DNA of 64,000 nt from Hepsetus odoe (GCA_017165825.1 CM029367.1:6803723-6867722); one strand, 5' to 3'. Shown: positions 34,015 through 47,700, counted from the stretch's first letter. Program-made: numbers and translations. Notes: a model not told the origin generated them from the letters alone.

Positions 34015-37000
34015 AGCTTTTTTTTTTTTTTTTTTTGAGCTTTTAGAAACTCCTGCAAACTCAGGCAATACCTCTTGCTGCCACTCTGATACAGGTTAAT
34101 CTTGGTCTTGTCTGTCCATAACGCCTTTTTGCAGAATTCTGCAGGCTTTTAAGTATATTTTTTCAAGCTACAATCTGGTGTACATTTTGCAGTGTAGCCT
34201 CTGTATTTCTGTTCATGACGTCTTCTGCGCATATCTGATAAAGACACACCTGCCTCCTGAAAAGTGTTTCTGATCTGTTGGAAGGGTTTTTGGGGATTTT
34301 TCTTTACCATAGTGAGGATTCTTCTGTCATGAGCAGTAGAGATCTTCCTTGGGCTACCATTCCACATTACAGAGCTCACTTATGCATTCTTTATTATTCA
34401 TTATCGTCTACCCACATGATTTCAATATTCATCATTAATTTTTGATGGCACTCAAATCGATATCAGCTGTTCCTACACTTTCTCTCTCTATTTGCATTCA
34501 AGACCTTAAGCTTTGGAAGAAAGATGTCCCAAATAACCTGGCCTTAACCTGGTCATAGATGGCACTATTAATAAACAATCACCCACTGTATGCGGCCTTA
34601 GTGTCATCTTTGATTCTTCTCTAACCTTCTCTAACAAAGCATGATGTCCAGATGACTAGGTTAGAGTTAGGGCTACTCAGTTGATGAAAATCCAGTTTGG
34701 ATTGCAATTTGGAAATCCAGTGATTATTCAACTGTGAACCGCACTTAAACACCTGGAGCCATTGGCTGGCATGCCTGCACTCAGGGAGCAGTGGTGGGGT
34801 ACACTTTGCTCAAAGATATCTTGGAGCAGTCTACTGCTCCAGGAATTGAACCCACAGCCAATCATGGTGCCTAGTCCCTAACCACTAGACCACCATTGCC
34901 TCTTAGCAAATCTACGGAGAAGACTATTGAAAATGAGAAGGGCCCCACTAGAGTCGTGGAGGCAATTCCAGCTCTACCCATGGTTCACCAGTCTTCCAAA
35001 GAAAAATCTGTGCATCCCAGCCACATGTTCCTCTTCAGAGAGGGTCCCTTAGCACAGGAGGAAATATTGTCACCTGCTTGTGGTCATCTCTGATAACAGA
35101 CTATGTTAACAGGCTGGCTTTTCTTGCTAAAACCAGAATTTTAAGAGAGTACTTAAGACACTTTTAATAGCTTTTAAATGTATGTAACTGCTAAATGCTT
35201 TTACAAGTAAAAAGTTCAAGAAATTCACAATGTTTCCAAAGTCAGTGAGTAACATTGTAAAGCTCTGATCTTTGTATTGACCAGAATAATTAAGTAATTC
35301 AAAATATGAATTTTTGTCATGCCCAAGCAGCCCATGTCTGAACATCTCTAAAATGACAAAATGAGTTATGACTGGATCATGGATGGCCAAAGCTCAAGCT
35401 TGTTGTGTATAGTTCTCATTGAATGTAAAGATAAAGCCACTTTTACCCTGCTAGAAATAGGTTTTGATCCTTTAAACATATATGGTTAATGTACTGTTGA
35501 GGTATAATTCTCCAAGCTTCCTGAAGGACAATTTTTTTTTTGTGGCAGAGGCAGTTTAATACTTGACAGGGAAAATAACAAAAGGCCACCAGCATCAAAA
35601 GATGGGTTTGGAGTATCCTTCAATAGGTCCGTATCCTCTAGTACAAGAAAGCATACATAAGAGACATGTGTTGAAGAGTAATGGTGTCATACCAAATATT
35701 GACTTAAAAGCTTGTCAGAATAATACAAACTCTCTTTGTATTATATAATGTTTTTACATGTATGTTTGCATGTGTTGAAGTAAATAATTGCACCTATTCT
35801 CTTTCCTGTTCCTATCACTAGCGAAATATAAAGAAGTGAGGGCTGCAAATTTTTGCACTGTATTTATAAATATTTATATATTCAGATAATGTTTACTATA
35901 ATATACATTTTTGCCATTTTTTTCACCCACTACCCCATTTATAAGAGAAAGTGATCAGCTAGCTGAGACGACCTAGCAATTTCTTAATACACTGTTTCAT
36001 TCAGAAACACCACAGTATGAAGAATGATTTCCTGTTTTACTTAATTAAGGGTTTTAAACAGTAATGTTGATTTGTGCAATGTTCTTGCATGTGCTCTCCA
36101 TACAACCATTTCAAAATCAGTTTCCAAAAAATCACTTGTCAGCTAGACCCTTGTATTTTCAACTCTTACAACCACATTTTGAAATACATACATGGAGCGT
36201 ATGTTCGTCAACGAAAGGAAAAGCAATATGGCCAGTGTGTATGAACATGTATTTGTGAAATACTAATAAAATCCCACTTGTACACCTTTTATACAGAGCA
36301 GGTTGTAGCACTTGATGCTCAGAACATTGTAGCAGTATCTTGTGGCGAGGCCCATACTCTTGCCCTAAATGACAAAGGACAAGTATTTGCATGGGGTCAG
36401 GCATGCGATGGACAACTTGGCTTTACTCTCATGGAAGAATGCACTCGTGTTCCCAGGTAAAGCCCCTCCTGCTACTTCCAAGTAAACAGCAACTTAAATA
36501 TACATACCTCAGTGAGAAGCATAGAAATACAAGGTGCAGGAAAGATTAATATTTAAATATGTCTGCTACTTTAGAATGATTCTCTTTTTAATTTTAAACA
36601 CAATTGTTCTGAGTGCTTAAAATATTTAATGTTATATAATATATAAAATACATACCTATCTTATTAAAAGGATTGTTTTTCTGTTGATTTAAGCGCACAA
36701 TTCCTATTTGATTGTGCCCTTTGTAGAGGATGTTTAGATGGTTTTTATTTAGAAAAATGGGTCATTTGATCAGGGTGCCCTCACTTTGGCATATAACTGT
36801 GAAATGATGGCGAACAAAATGGGAGCACTTTGAGAGAGATTTTTATTTATTCATGTATTCATGTATTTTTGGTTAATGTCGCAGATTGCAGCACTTTAAG
36901 ATTTTTTGAATCGGACACTAACATGCCTCTGTGACGGCTGTATTTTATTATTTTAAGGTTCATTTGAACTATGTTCATCTGTTGGAATTAAACTCTTTAT

Positions 37001-38703
37001 CTTCAAAATATATTTACAGGAGAAGGAAGAAATGAAAAACACTTTATTGATACTGAAGCTTTACATTTTTTCCCCTAGAATCATACAATTTAGAGGAGAA
37101 CCATTTTATATTTAATGGCTTTTTATATCCAGCAGGGGACAAAAGGGGCGCATTTGGTTCCCAATAACATCTGGCATCATTGACTAATTGGAAAAATGTC
37201 TTTTTTCCAAGTTATGAATTTGATATGCTAATTTAAAATATTCACTGCTACTCCAGAAACATCAAGAGTCTGTCAGAGGTCCAAATTGTCCAGGTCACTT
37301 GTGGATATCGCCATTCCCTTGCCCTTTGTAAAAGTAAGTGTGATGCTAAGCTAGTGATCTTTGAATTTGTATCAGTATTTGCATGGATATTTAAAACTGT
37401 TACTGTTGCTTCAGCCTTTTACATACTGCCTTTTCATTTTTCACCCTGACAAAGGAGGACACATCTTTTCCTGGGGGCAAAATAAGTATGGGCAGCTAGG
37501 ACTGGGATTAGAGGGACCGAGTATCCCAACCCCTCAGCCAATCCATTCCTTAACAGGCATCCCATTTGCTCAGATATCTGCAGGTGGTGGCCACAGCTTT
37601 GGGCTTACACTTTCAGGAGCTGTTTTTGGATGGGGGCGAAACAAGTTTGGCCAGCTAGGCTTAAATGATAACAAAGGTAAGTTAATAGTCAGCTGAGTGG
37701 TAGGATACTCATCTACAGATCAAGAGGTTGGTTTGATTCCCACCTCCAGCACTACCACCATTGGGTTCCTGAGCAAAACCCTTTAACCCAGAGTTGCTCC
37801 AGGGTTGTCCCTGTAACTAGGACATGGAAGTCGCTCTGGATAAGAGCATCTGCTAAATGCCATAAAAGTAAATGTTGATTTATTGAACTTGTAATACAGT
37901 CTTGTATTAACTGTCCACATTTGCTGAATATACTCCTTTAGACCGATGTTTTCCTTCCTTGCTGAAGACTCTCCGGTCCCAAAGGGTTGTTTACATATGC
38001 TGTGGGGAGGACCACACAGCAGCACTTACCAAGGTAAGCGCTATTTCACTGTCCACCCCTTTGTACTTTGTACATTGTCTTTTTAGCAAATAAAACAGCA
38101 GTTCTGTCATTATATAATCTTGTAGAATATAGATGAGGGCCTCTGAGAGCATTCCTTTTAACAGAATCCAGTCTAGGCCTCCACTTGTGCCCTCCCCTCT
38201 TCACCTCATCCCAAATGTTTTCAGTGGGGTTCAGCAGAATAAGATGGGCAAGATGAGAACTTTTGGTCTGTTGACAGTTATGTCTAAATCAACACATTAT
38301 CCTGCAGGAAGACCTATTAGAGTAGAGTAGAGTGATCTTTTATTATCCCACGAATGGGAAATTTGGGCGTTACAGGGCTCTTATAAAAGTGACAGGTGTA
38401 CAGAAGAAGAAAAGAAAAAATATATAAAAAAATATAAAGATATAGAGAAAGAGGAACAAGTACAGGAGAAAACAATAAATTATAAATGATCTATCTTTCC
38501 ATATATATATATATATATATAGTTTATTATATAGTAATAATACAAGGTAATAAATAAGTTTTGAATAAATTATAAATATAAGTAAACAAGTAGCAAAAAA
38601 TATAAATGTAAATGTAATAATAAATAAATGTAATAATAATAATAAATGTAATAAATAATAATATACAGTATTGATAATAATAATAATATTATTATATATT
38701 ATA

Positions 38704-38739
<36 letters not shown>

Positions 38740-41700
38740 CAAGTAGTGTAATGTCATGTTGAGTTGTGGAGTCTTATTGCTGCAGGTAGGAATGACCTGC
38801 GGTAGCGTTCTTTCTTACACTGCGGGTGTAAGAGTCTGCTGCTGAACGAGCTGCTCAGTGCTCGTATAGTCTCGTGTAGGGGGTGGGAGGTGTTGTCCAT
38901 GATGGATGTTAGTTTGGACAACATCCTCTCCTCCCCTACCTGCTCGATGGACTTGAGCGGACAGTTCAGGACAGAGCTGGCCCTCTTGACCAGTTTATTT
39001 AGTTTCCCTCTGTCCCTCTCTGCGACTCTCCCACACCAGCAGACCACAGCATAAAAAACAGCAGACGCTACCACAGAGTCATAAAATGTCCTCATGAGAT
39101 GTTTGTTTACTCCAAAGGACCTCAGCCGCTTTAGCAGGTGGAGACGGCTCAGGCCCTTTTTGTACAGAGCATTTGTGTTGGTGGACCAGTCCAGTTTATT
39201 GTTGATGTGGACACCCAGGTATTTGTACTCCTCCACCATTTCAATGCACAAACCCTGGATGTCCACCGGTGTAACGGGGGGTGACTTCCTGTGGAAGTCA
39301 ATCACCAGCTCCTTCGTCTTGCTGGCATTGATGCGCAGATTATTTTGATCGCACCAACTGACGAAGTCACTGATGACCCCCCCTGTATTCCTGCTCATTC
39401 CCCTCCAACACACGACCAACAATAGCGGTGTCGTTGGAGAATTTCTGCAGGTGACAGGTGTCCGTGTTGAATTTAAAGTCCGCTGTGTATAATGTGAAGA
39501 GGAAGGGGGCGAGGACTGTTCCTTGTGGGGCTCCAGTGCTGCAGACCACCACCTCAGACACACAGTCCTGGAGTCTCACATACTGGGGTCTATTGGTGAG
39601 GTAGTCAATAATCCACTCAGACATGTGATGGTCCACACCCACTCCCTCCAGCTTCCCCCTCAGAACTGAAGGCTGGATTGTGTTGAAAGCACTGGAAAAG
39701 TCAAAGAACATGACTCTCACAGTGCTCTTGGCACTCTCCAGGTGAGTAAGGGCCCGATGCAGCAGGTAGATGACCGCGTCATCCACCCCAATGTGCGGCT
39801 GATAAGCAAACTGCAGCGGGTCCAGGTCCCTCCTCACCAGTGGACGAAGGTGATGGAGGATGATCCTCTCCATAGCCTTCATCAGGTTAGAGGTGAGGGC
39901 AACAGGTCTGAAGTGGTTTGGCTCCTTGGGGTGCAATGTCTTGGGGACTGGAACGAGGCATGAGGTCTTCCACAGAATGGGGACACGCTCCAGGCTGAGG
40001 CTGAGGTTAAAGATGTAGGTGATAACCTCATAGAGTTGATCTGCACAGTCCCTCAACAGGCTGGAGCTGATGCCATCCGGACCTGTGGCTTTCCTGTGCT
40101 TCAACCTCCTCAGCTGACACCGCACCTGGTCAGCTGTGATGGAGAGGCTGTTGTGTGGCGAGAGAGTGGGTGCCTCCTGATGAGTGGGGTAGCAGGAGGG
40201 GGCAGTAGAGTCCTCAGGGGAAAGGGGGGGGGAGAAGGAGAAGATAAGAGGGGATACGCAGCTGATATCCCTGGTGGGGGTTGCAGAGAGGTGTGGAGGG
40301 GAGGTGCCTTTGGAGTTAGCAAAGAGGTGTGAAGGGGAGCACTGGCATGTGATGAGCTTTGGTGGTTGGGTGAGGGGCTGATTCCTGAGTCAAACCTGTT
40401 GAAGAACAGGTTTAAACTATTAGCCCAGTCCTGATCTCCAGACTCTGGGCCTCCCCTACTCACTGTGCTCCTTCCAGTAATGGTGTTCAGTCCTCTCCAC
40501 ACACCTCTGACATTGTTTTGTCTGAGCTGCTCCTCCAGCCTCTCTCTGTATCTGTCCTTCCCTCTCCTTATCTCTCTTTTCAGCTCCTTCTGAGCTGTCC
40601 TCATTGCCTCCTTATCTCCTGATCTGAAGGCTCTTGACTTCTGCTTCAGCAGAGCTCTCAGATCAGGGGTCAGCCATGGTTTATTATTGGAGTAACACTG
40701 TACTCTCCTGGTTGGTACAGTGTTCTCCACACAGAAGGTGATGTAGTCAGTTATGCAGACTGTTAAGCTGTCGATGTCCTCTCCATGTGGGCTGCATAGC
40801 GCCTCCCAGTCTGTGGTTTCAAAACAGTCCCTGAGTGCCATGCTAGACTCATCAGACCATCCTCTCACATACCTCGTAGTGGGGGGTTGATTGCATACTA
40901 GAGGTATGTAAGAGGGAACCAGATGGACCAGGTTATGGTCTGAGTGTCCCAGTGGAGGGAGGCGTGATGCTCTGCATGCATCCTTAGCGTTTGCATACAG
41001 TAAGTCCAATGTCCTTTTGTCCCGGGTGCAGCAGTCCACATACTGGGTGAGAGTAGGCAGAGTGGAGGACAAGGAGACATGATTAAAATCACCAGAAATC
41101 AGGAGGAAGGCTTGGGGATGTGCTTTCTGCATTTGAGACACAACTGTGTGTATTGTTTCACAAGCTGCTGTTGCATCTGCCGCCGGTGGGATGTAAACAG
41201 TTATCGCGATGACTTACGAGAACTCGCGCATTAAAGATCCCGCTTTAGTTTTCTGGTAGATGCACACAAATTTTGGTTCAAACGCCCTTGTATTTAAAAC
41301 ACCAAGATTAGATTTTTCTTGTAAATCACCAGCAGTCACCCTTGGAATTCACTCTCAGCATTCTCTTCACTGTACATAGGCTAAAATAAACTTGAGTACT
41401 CTTCCAGTTAATATGTAACAGTTCCACTTGATGCCCTCTCTTTTCTTATTTATGTATTTATTTATTTATATAAATAATTATTGTCCAAACTAATTATCAG
41501 CATTTTCAGCTGTAAATGTATAACCATTAATGATTAATGAATGCCACCTCATTTTTTTGAGGTTGTACATTCTTATGTTTCATTAATATTTGTTTCTTGT
41601 GTGCAGCATAATCAGTAGAGACAGCAAGATCTGACATTAATGCTGAGACAGCAAAGCTAAAACACCATTTATTTTTCATTTTGTTTTCATTTGCAGTTTT

Positions 41701-44700
41701 ACTATACAGGTACCTGAAATACCTTTGTGTTTGAGTCCTGAGATTTTTTTTATTATGTTTATAGATACCACCAGTTTAGGCTTAGAAGCTGAATTAAGCC
41801 TTTCAAACTATAGTGCTGAAAGTCTCCCAAAGGACCACACATGAGCTGAAATTGGTAGTTGATCTTAGAACAGCAATGGCATGTTGGATGTGTGTGCTTT
41901 AGTTTTGCAGTTATTAAACTCAGGGGGAAAAAAAATGGATAATGAAATTCAGTACAAATTGGTGTACCTAAAAGTGGTATGTCTGTGTATTTTCTAAAAG
42001 GTACTTTACAGAACAACAAGCTCAGTGTGCCGGAGTAAGAATGTATGGAAAAGGCTTTGAAATTCTGTACTTGATAATACTTGATTGCCTCTACATTTAC
42101 TGACCACCTGACTGTCATTCGATGTTAATTGCATTAGGAAGGTGGAGTATTCACCTTTGGAGCTGGAGGGTATGGCCAGCTGGGACACAATTCCACAAAC
42201 CATGAGGTTAATCCTCGGAAGGTTTTTGAACTCATGGGGAATGTAGTTACACAAATTGCATGTGGTAGGTAGGTATAAAACTTGCTTTCCAACAACTACA
42301 TCATTGTAAACTGCTATACATCTATTAAAATAAAAACCTCTGTACAAAATGTACAAACAAATGCAGGGAAATGTTCAGCCTCATTCACATGTGAGTCTGG
42401 TCTTGGTGATTAAAGCAATTGGGGCCTCTGTCTAACCATTATCCCTGCTGCTTTTGTTAAAGAACAGATGCAAATTAACAGCAGGTTCTTAATGTGGAAG
42501 GAAATGGATGCAAAACCAGATTCTGAGAACTGCTCAAATGTTTGTAGATTGAATTTAATGTTTTCAGCCACACATTTTATATCTCCACTTACTCCTGCCT
42601 TGCTTTAAATGCATATGTATGAGAAAGTAAAGCATATTTTTAGTGATGGTAGAACTTTTATGAAATATGATAATGCCTTGTTCCTCTAAATACAAGGCAA
42701 CACACCTTGGCATTTGTCCCTTCCACTGGTAAGATTAATTCTTTTGGACTTGGTGGAAATGGGCAACTTGGCACACGTTCTACCTGCAACAGGAAAAGCC
42801 CTGCCCCTGTGAAAGGTGAATGGAGAGCTCACATTGACTCTACACCAGTAGAGGCCGGTCAGTATGTACATTGGTAAAACATTTTTGGCTGTGTTGTTTA
42901 ATTTAAATCTTTATACTGATGTTAACCCAAGTAGTGATCTTTGTGGATTTGTTTTAAATTAGAATGTATTTCTGGCTTCAGATTTATTAGCTTAAGTATA
43001 CAGTGTGTCTGAAAAAATGATCATCTACCTAAATTGCACATTTTAGATGCTGTACAGTTGTACTATGTGAAGAGGATATATGCTGGCGGTGACCAGAGCT
43101 TTGCTCACTGTCAGTGCCCTCAGGTATACCTGTAGTCTATAATTTCTAGTGTTTGTGCTGTTTGTATTCTCACTAACTAATAACAAAATGGCCCGAGTCT
43201 ACCAGAATATGTCAGACTATCTGCAGCACCTTCTGTTTCAGAGATCTTGAGATTTTAGAAATGTAATAAAGAGGCACAATTAACAAGGCTGGGTATGCTC
43301 TTGTTTTTCCCTAGAAAAGCAGAAAATGTATGCAACTGACACAGCCCTATTTATAAGACAAGGTCATTAAAAAAATGCAAAGTAACGGTTCAAATTGTAA
43401 TTGCATGACCACAAATTGTTCATACCATAATTTTTTACATTTTTTTTATGGAAAACTGCTATGGAAAAAGTTAGATGGTTTACATTTAGGCTGAAATTGA
43501 ATTTGAGCTATTTCTACATTTTACAGGGCTAATCATAAAATTTTTCAAGTGTGAATATAGCCCTTTCTTTGGGGCAGTGGTGGCTTAGTGATTAAAGTGA
43601 AAGTGAACCCTTGTCATTGTGAAATGCAGCACAACACAACAAAACGAAATTCAATCTCTGCGGTTCACCTATACACACACACACACACACGCATGCAGCT
43701 GGGGCAAGCTATTGAAAGTGCCCAGAGAGCAGTGACGGGGACAGTACCTTGCTCAATGGTACCTCATGGCAACCTACTGCTTGGCCCCGGATCCCCTTCA
43801 CTGCTCTCTGCTCTCTTTTTAATGAATAGTTTCAAGTCAGTTAAACATCTGGGCTATTGATCTGGTCAGTTAATTAGCAGAGGGGTTTGTTAATCAGTTT
43901 CAGCTGTTTTGGTGTTCATGAAATTAACAACAGGTGTACTAAAGGAGCAACAATGAGCCGACCCCAAAAACGGGAACGGCTTTGCAGGAGGCCACAGACA
44001 TTTTTTTTTTTTTCCTCATCATCCTTTTTTGACTGCCTTTCAGTAGTTTTGCATTTGACTAGGGTCAGTGTCACTACTGGTAGCACAAGGTGATACCTGG
44101 ACCCTACAGAGGTTGTACAGGTAGTCCAACTCCAGTAGTCCAATAATATTACTATGATGATGATTTATTATTATTATTATTTATATATATTATATATATA
44201 TTTATATATTTAACAGTTTGGTTGTGCTTTATAGTCCCTGATCCCAGAGGACTTCCACAAGTGATTAGTGTTTATGTGCAATTTGCACCTGACTGATGTG
44301 CCTTTCTTTTAGAATGTCTCGCTTCCTGATGATCTCAGAATGCACAACTGTGATCGACATGTCTTAACCCTGAATGAAGACCTCGTCCAGAAGTGGCTGA
44401 GCCATGGTCATGGACGACTCTCACCAGAAATGACAGAGTAGAGAACTAATTTTCTATTGTATTTAAAATTATTTTTTGATTCAGTTTATCATGTCCAATG
44501 TTCTGTGATGTGTGTGTTTTTTTTTTTTTGTTTTTTTTTTTTTTTTTTCTTTTTGCAGCGAAATTGATCTTGTGTTCTCCTCAGCAAGTTGTCTCAATGG
44601 CAGTTTTTTGTCTTCAGGGTAATGTGTGACTTTCTTTTTTTTTTTTCCTTCAAATGCTCAGTATTAAAGAATCCTCTTTATTAACCAAAGTGAAGTGATT

Positions 44701-47700
44701 AGATTAAGAGAATCAAAATCTACTTTTTTTTTTTTTTTTTTTTAAGAATGCTTTAAATGGAAGCTGAATAGTCCAATTTAAAAGTTTTTTTTTTTCTCCC
44801 CTTTTTTGTTGCAAATTTGACATGAATACAAGATTTATGTTTGACTAAAGAATATGTTTTTAGATTAAAACGCAGTTTATGAAATTAAGTGTAAACCAAG
44901 ACAATCACCAAAGTTTGAGAAATGTGGAAAATTAACAACTAAACCAGAAAGCACTTTTAGCTCTGTTGTGTGCTAATTAACAACTTTGTACACTATTTGT
45001 AATGTAAAAGGACAAATTTTCTTTGCATTAATAATTATAAAAAATTGGTCATTTGACATGGTATTGATGCAAAATGGGTTGTGCTAGAGTGAGTTTTATT
45101 TGTTTATTTTGCGATTTACAGTGGTGCTTATAGCAATGAGAAAACTTTCAATGGCTTTAACGGCTTGTGCAGACCTGTTTAAACTGTGTTAACAATTTCC
45201 TAAATGGAAAGAATTATATTTTCATTGGACAGAAAAAACTTCTGAAAACCCTTAATTCTCTGTTTTTACACAAAGAGGGGAAAAAAAACATGGGTGGTGC
45301 AGAAGTTTTCACATTTTATATTTTATTTTCTCCAAGATGTTAAGCTCAACAAACAGAAATTGTGAAATTTCTTCAAAAACTGCCCTAATTAAGTTTTGGA
45401 TAGTAAATGAAATCGCTGTATTTTGCCTGTTGACACATCCCCTGGTTCCCAGCACAACCTTAAAGAAAACTAGAATCTGTAAATTTCCTCTGTTATCATT
45501 TTACATTTACCCACATTGAGTGACTTAATTTAAAGTTTATTGATGGGTTTATAGAAATAAAAAAAATGAATTAATTTGTAATCTAGAATGTTATTGTTCC
45601 ATTTTGTACCTTCCTATGTCTATCAAATGTAATAGTTCAGCTGATTTTTCTTTTCCTCACATGTAATTATTTGCAGTCATCCTGATCACTACAGCACTAG
45701 CAGTAAATGCTCAGGAGTGGATGTTAACATGGCTTGTGTCCTATTCCACAAACTTATCCAGCCTGATTATCCACATATCTCACAACAAGTGAGTATTTTT
45801 AGTGACATATTTGGCATAATTCTTAAAAAATAAATTTGTGTCTATCTGTGATTAATATTGTCTGGTTAATGCAGGTTGCTGCTAGTTTGGAGAAGAACTT
45901 GATCCCCAACCTTTGCTGCTCTCCTCCAGACATAGAGGCACTGAGACTTTACCTCACGCTTCCTCTGTGCCCTCTTTTCAGTGACCCCAACACTTACATC
46001 ACCCTCACCATTCCTTTTAGTAAGGCAATTGTCAGCCTAAAGGAAGCTCCCCGCAAGGTACTTGGTAAGTGTCATGGGTTTTGGGGAAACACTGGCTATA
46101 TTATAGGAAAAAGGAGAAACAAAGGCAGGACATCTCTCTCTCTCAAAAAACTACCAATCACTAGATTCAGACCTGTGATCAGTTTTTCTAATATTTTCTA
46201 AATAATAAGTTTCTTTTTGATTGACTACAAATAAACAATACAATGTTTTTTCCAATAACATTTTATCTATTCAGTACTTAAATAAAATCTGCTGATTTAA
46301 ATTTAATCAACATGGTATTCTTGTTACAATTTACCGTGTTCACATTTTAAATAAAATCTGCTTATGGTTTTGCATGTTATATATACCTCTTTAATTAAAT
46401 AAAGCCTTTTTTTCTTTACATCCTTTAAAAATGCTAGTTAATCTTTCAATCACATGAACTCCATCACAAGTGGGTTAATAGCCTTGCCTTGAAATAACGT
46501 AATGAATAAAATTGTATATCTCTTTTTAAGACATTAAAATGACTTATCTAATTTCTCACACTCAGTTTATTTGCTACATTTATTTTATTATATTATATAC
46601 TCTTTATACACTCCAGAAGAATCTGTCAGCCCTAAGTAACTCTTAATTCTGCTTTCTTAAAGTTAATTGTGGGCTTATGGAGCAAATGCAAGGGTAAATT
46701 GTTGCTACTTTCAGAGCCTCAGAGGAAGCAGTCAGAATATACAATCCATAATATGAATGTTTTATATTCTATATACCGTGTAAACAAAAATTCAGATTTA
46801 TCTTAGTTATTTTTTACCCTCGTAAATCTACACATTATACGCTCAACAACAAAAAAATCTCAACACTATACGCTCAACAAAAGTTAAAAAAAAAAATAAA
46901 AAAAAATTTAATTACATATATAAGTCATGTGTTAAATTAGGACACCCTATGAAAGCCTCTGTGTTTTTGTAACATTCTTGGACATATTTAATCCATATTT
47001 AATGGAAATATTTAATCTCAGTTTTAACAGTACTGGGAGATTCAAGTAATATGACTTAATAATTAAAACTAAAGAAAATATTTTTGTAAAAAATCTTCTG
47101 TAAAATGTAATTCTACAAAAATGCAATATCTGGTGAGGATTAAATTAGGACACCCCCATCTTTATTCCCAAAATGACTCAAATCACACAAGTTTAGTACA
47201 TCAGTTGCACATGATTAGAACATTGTTACTCTGTTAACAATGTTACATTGTTAAAAGGAGATTTGATGTGTTGATGTGAAAGTGCATACCTCTACAATCA
47301 GAAAGAGCCTGCACATCTTTAACTTGCATGGGAGGTGTGCAAGGAGGAAATCTTTGCTCTCTAAGAGAAACATCAAGGCCAGACTGAAGTTGGCAACAGA
47401 GAACGTGGACAAAGTCCAGGACTTCTAAACTAATGTTCTTTGGACAGATTAGTCTAAAATTTAATTATTCGGACAGCAGAACAGAGGACACATCTGGTGT
47501 AAAACAAATACAGCATAATTCAGCAAAACATACCAGTAAATCCACCAAGGACTGGCTGAAAACTAAGAAATGGTGAGTCCTGGAGTGGCCCAGATCTTAA
47601 TCCCATTGAGATACTGTGGGGTGACTTGAAACAGACTGTACATGCAATAAACCCTTCAAACATCTCACAGTTTAAAGAATTCTGTATTGAGGAGTGGAGC

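Larger units (their letters stand above)
33664..34379 (-). mobile_element. Tc1-like transposase pseudogene split by a SINE
   Basis: The minus-strand N-terminal part at 34379-34149 reads NGSPRKISTAHDRRILTMVK and FQQIRNTFQEAGVSLSD, a Tc1 helix-turn-helix region. The C-terminal part at about 33840-33664 reads SPDLNPIEHAFLMLKKKLKG and ITREDTQHLVISM, including the catalytic Glu in NPIEH. The middle is lost, with a SINE B (33843-33962) and poly-T in its place. Confidence 0.85.
32255..36296 (+). other. herc4: herc4 intron after first coding exon
   Basis: 4 kb. The left 2.2 kb is a chain of a Tc1 element, an RTE scrap, a Tc1 fragment with a SINE inside and a diverged SINE A (listed separately). From about 34905 to 36296 I see no recognised repeat or coding signal. 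A stretch at 34560-34640 weakly resembles L2 LINE coding sequence. Confidence 0.65.
38316..41215 (-). mobile_element. CR1/Rex1-like LINE, best-preserved copy, 5'-truncated
   Basis: The minus-strand coding region (about 41215 to 38754) needs only two frameshift corrections (near 40115-40125 and in a C7 run at about 39377-39383) to read through. Domains in order: the end of an APE endonuclease (LLISGDFNHVSL, GHSDHN), a linker, then reverse transcriptase (LKHRKATGPDGISSSLLRDC, LVPVPKTLHPKEPNHFRPVA, LDPLQFAYQPH, VMFFDFSSAFNTIQP and APQGTVLAPFLFTLYTADF). The catalytic box reads FSNDTAIVG, with Asn for the first Asp. The C terminus reads EYKYLGVHINNKLDWS and FLPAAIRLHNST. The 3' UTR has AT microsatellites and the tagagtagagtagagt tail. 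It is antisense inside herc4 intron 6. Confidence 0.9.
38034..42137 (+). other. herc4: herc4 intron 6 (4.1 kb)
   Basis: Dominated by the antisense CR1-like LINE at 38316-41215. The remaining 41216-42137 is AT-rich without recognised features and ends in the acceptor at 42137. Confidence 0.7.
32029..43123 (+). other. herc4: herc4 exons encoding the RCC1-like domain
   Basis: Eight coding exons give residues 1-382. Repeat-like blocks with Gly-Gln-Leu-Gly occur at TCGCNDLGQLGH, AWGQACDGQLGF, SWGQNKYGQLGL, GWGRNKFGQLGL, TFGAGGYGQLGH and SFGLGGNGQLGT. Exon phases (1, 2, 1, 1, 0, 2, 1, 0) do not track repeat borders. The first coding intron is 4 kb and full of DNA transposons; intron 5 is only 265 bp. 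Confidence 0.9.

Noticed and set aside
34560..34640. Short text resembling an L2-type LINE (SVIFDSSLTFSNKA-like)
   Set aside because: Too short and diverged to list as a separate element.
43985..44050. Possible small basic coding exon (MSRPQKRERLCRRPQ)
   Set aside because: The text belongs to an interspersed repeat fragment at 43840-44125 and the frame runs into a poly-T tract.
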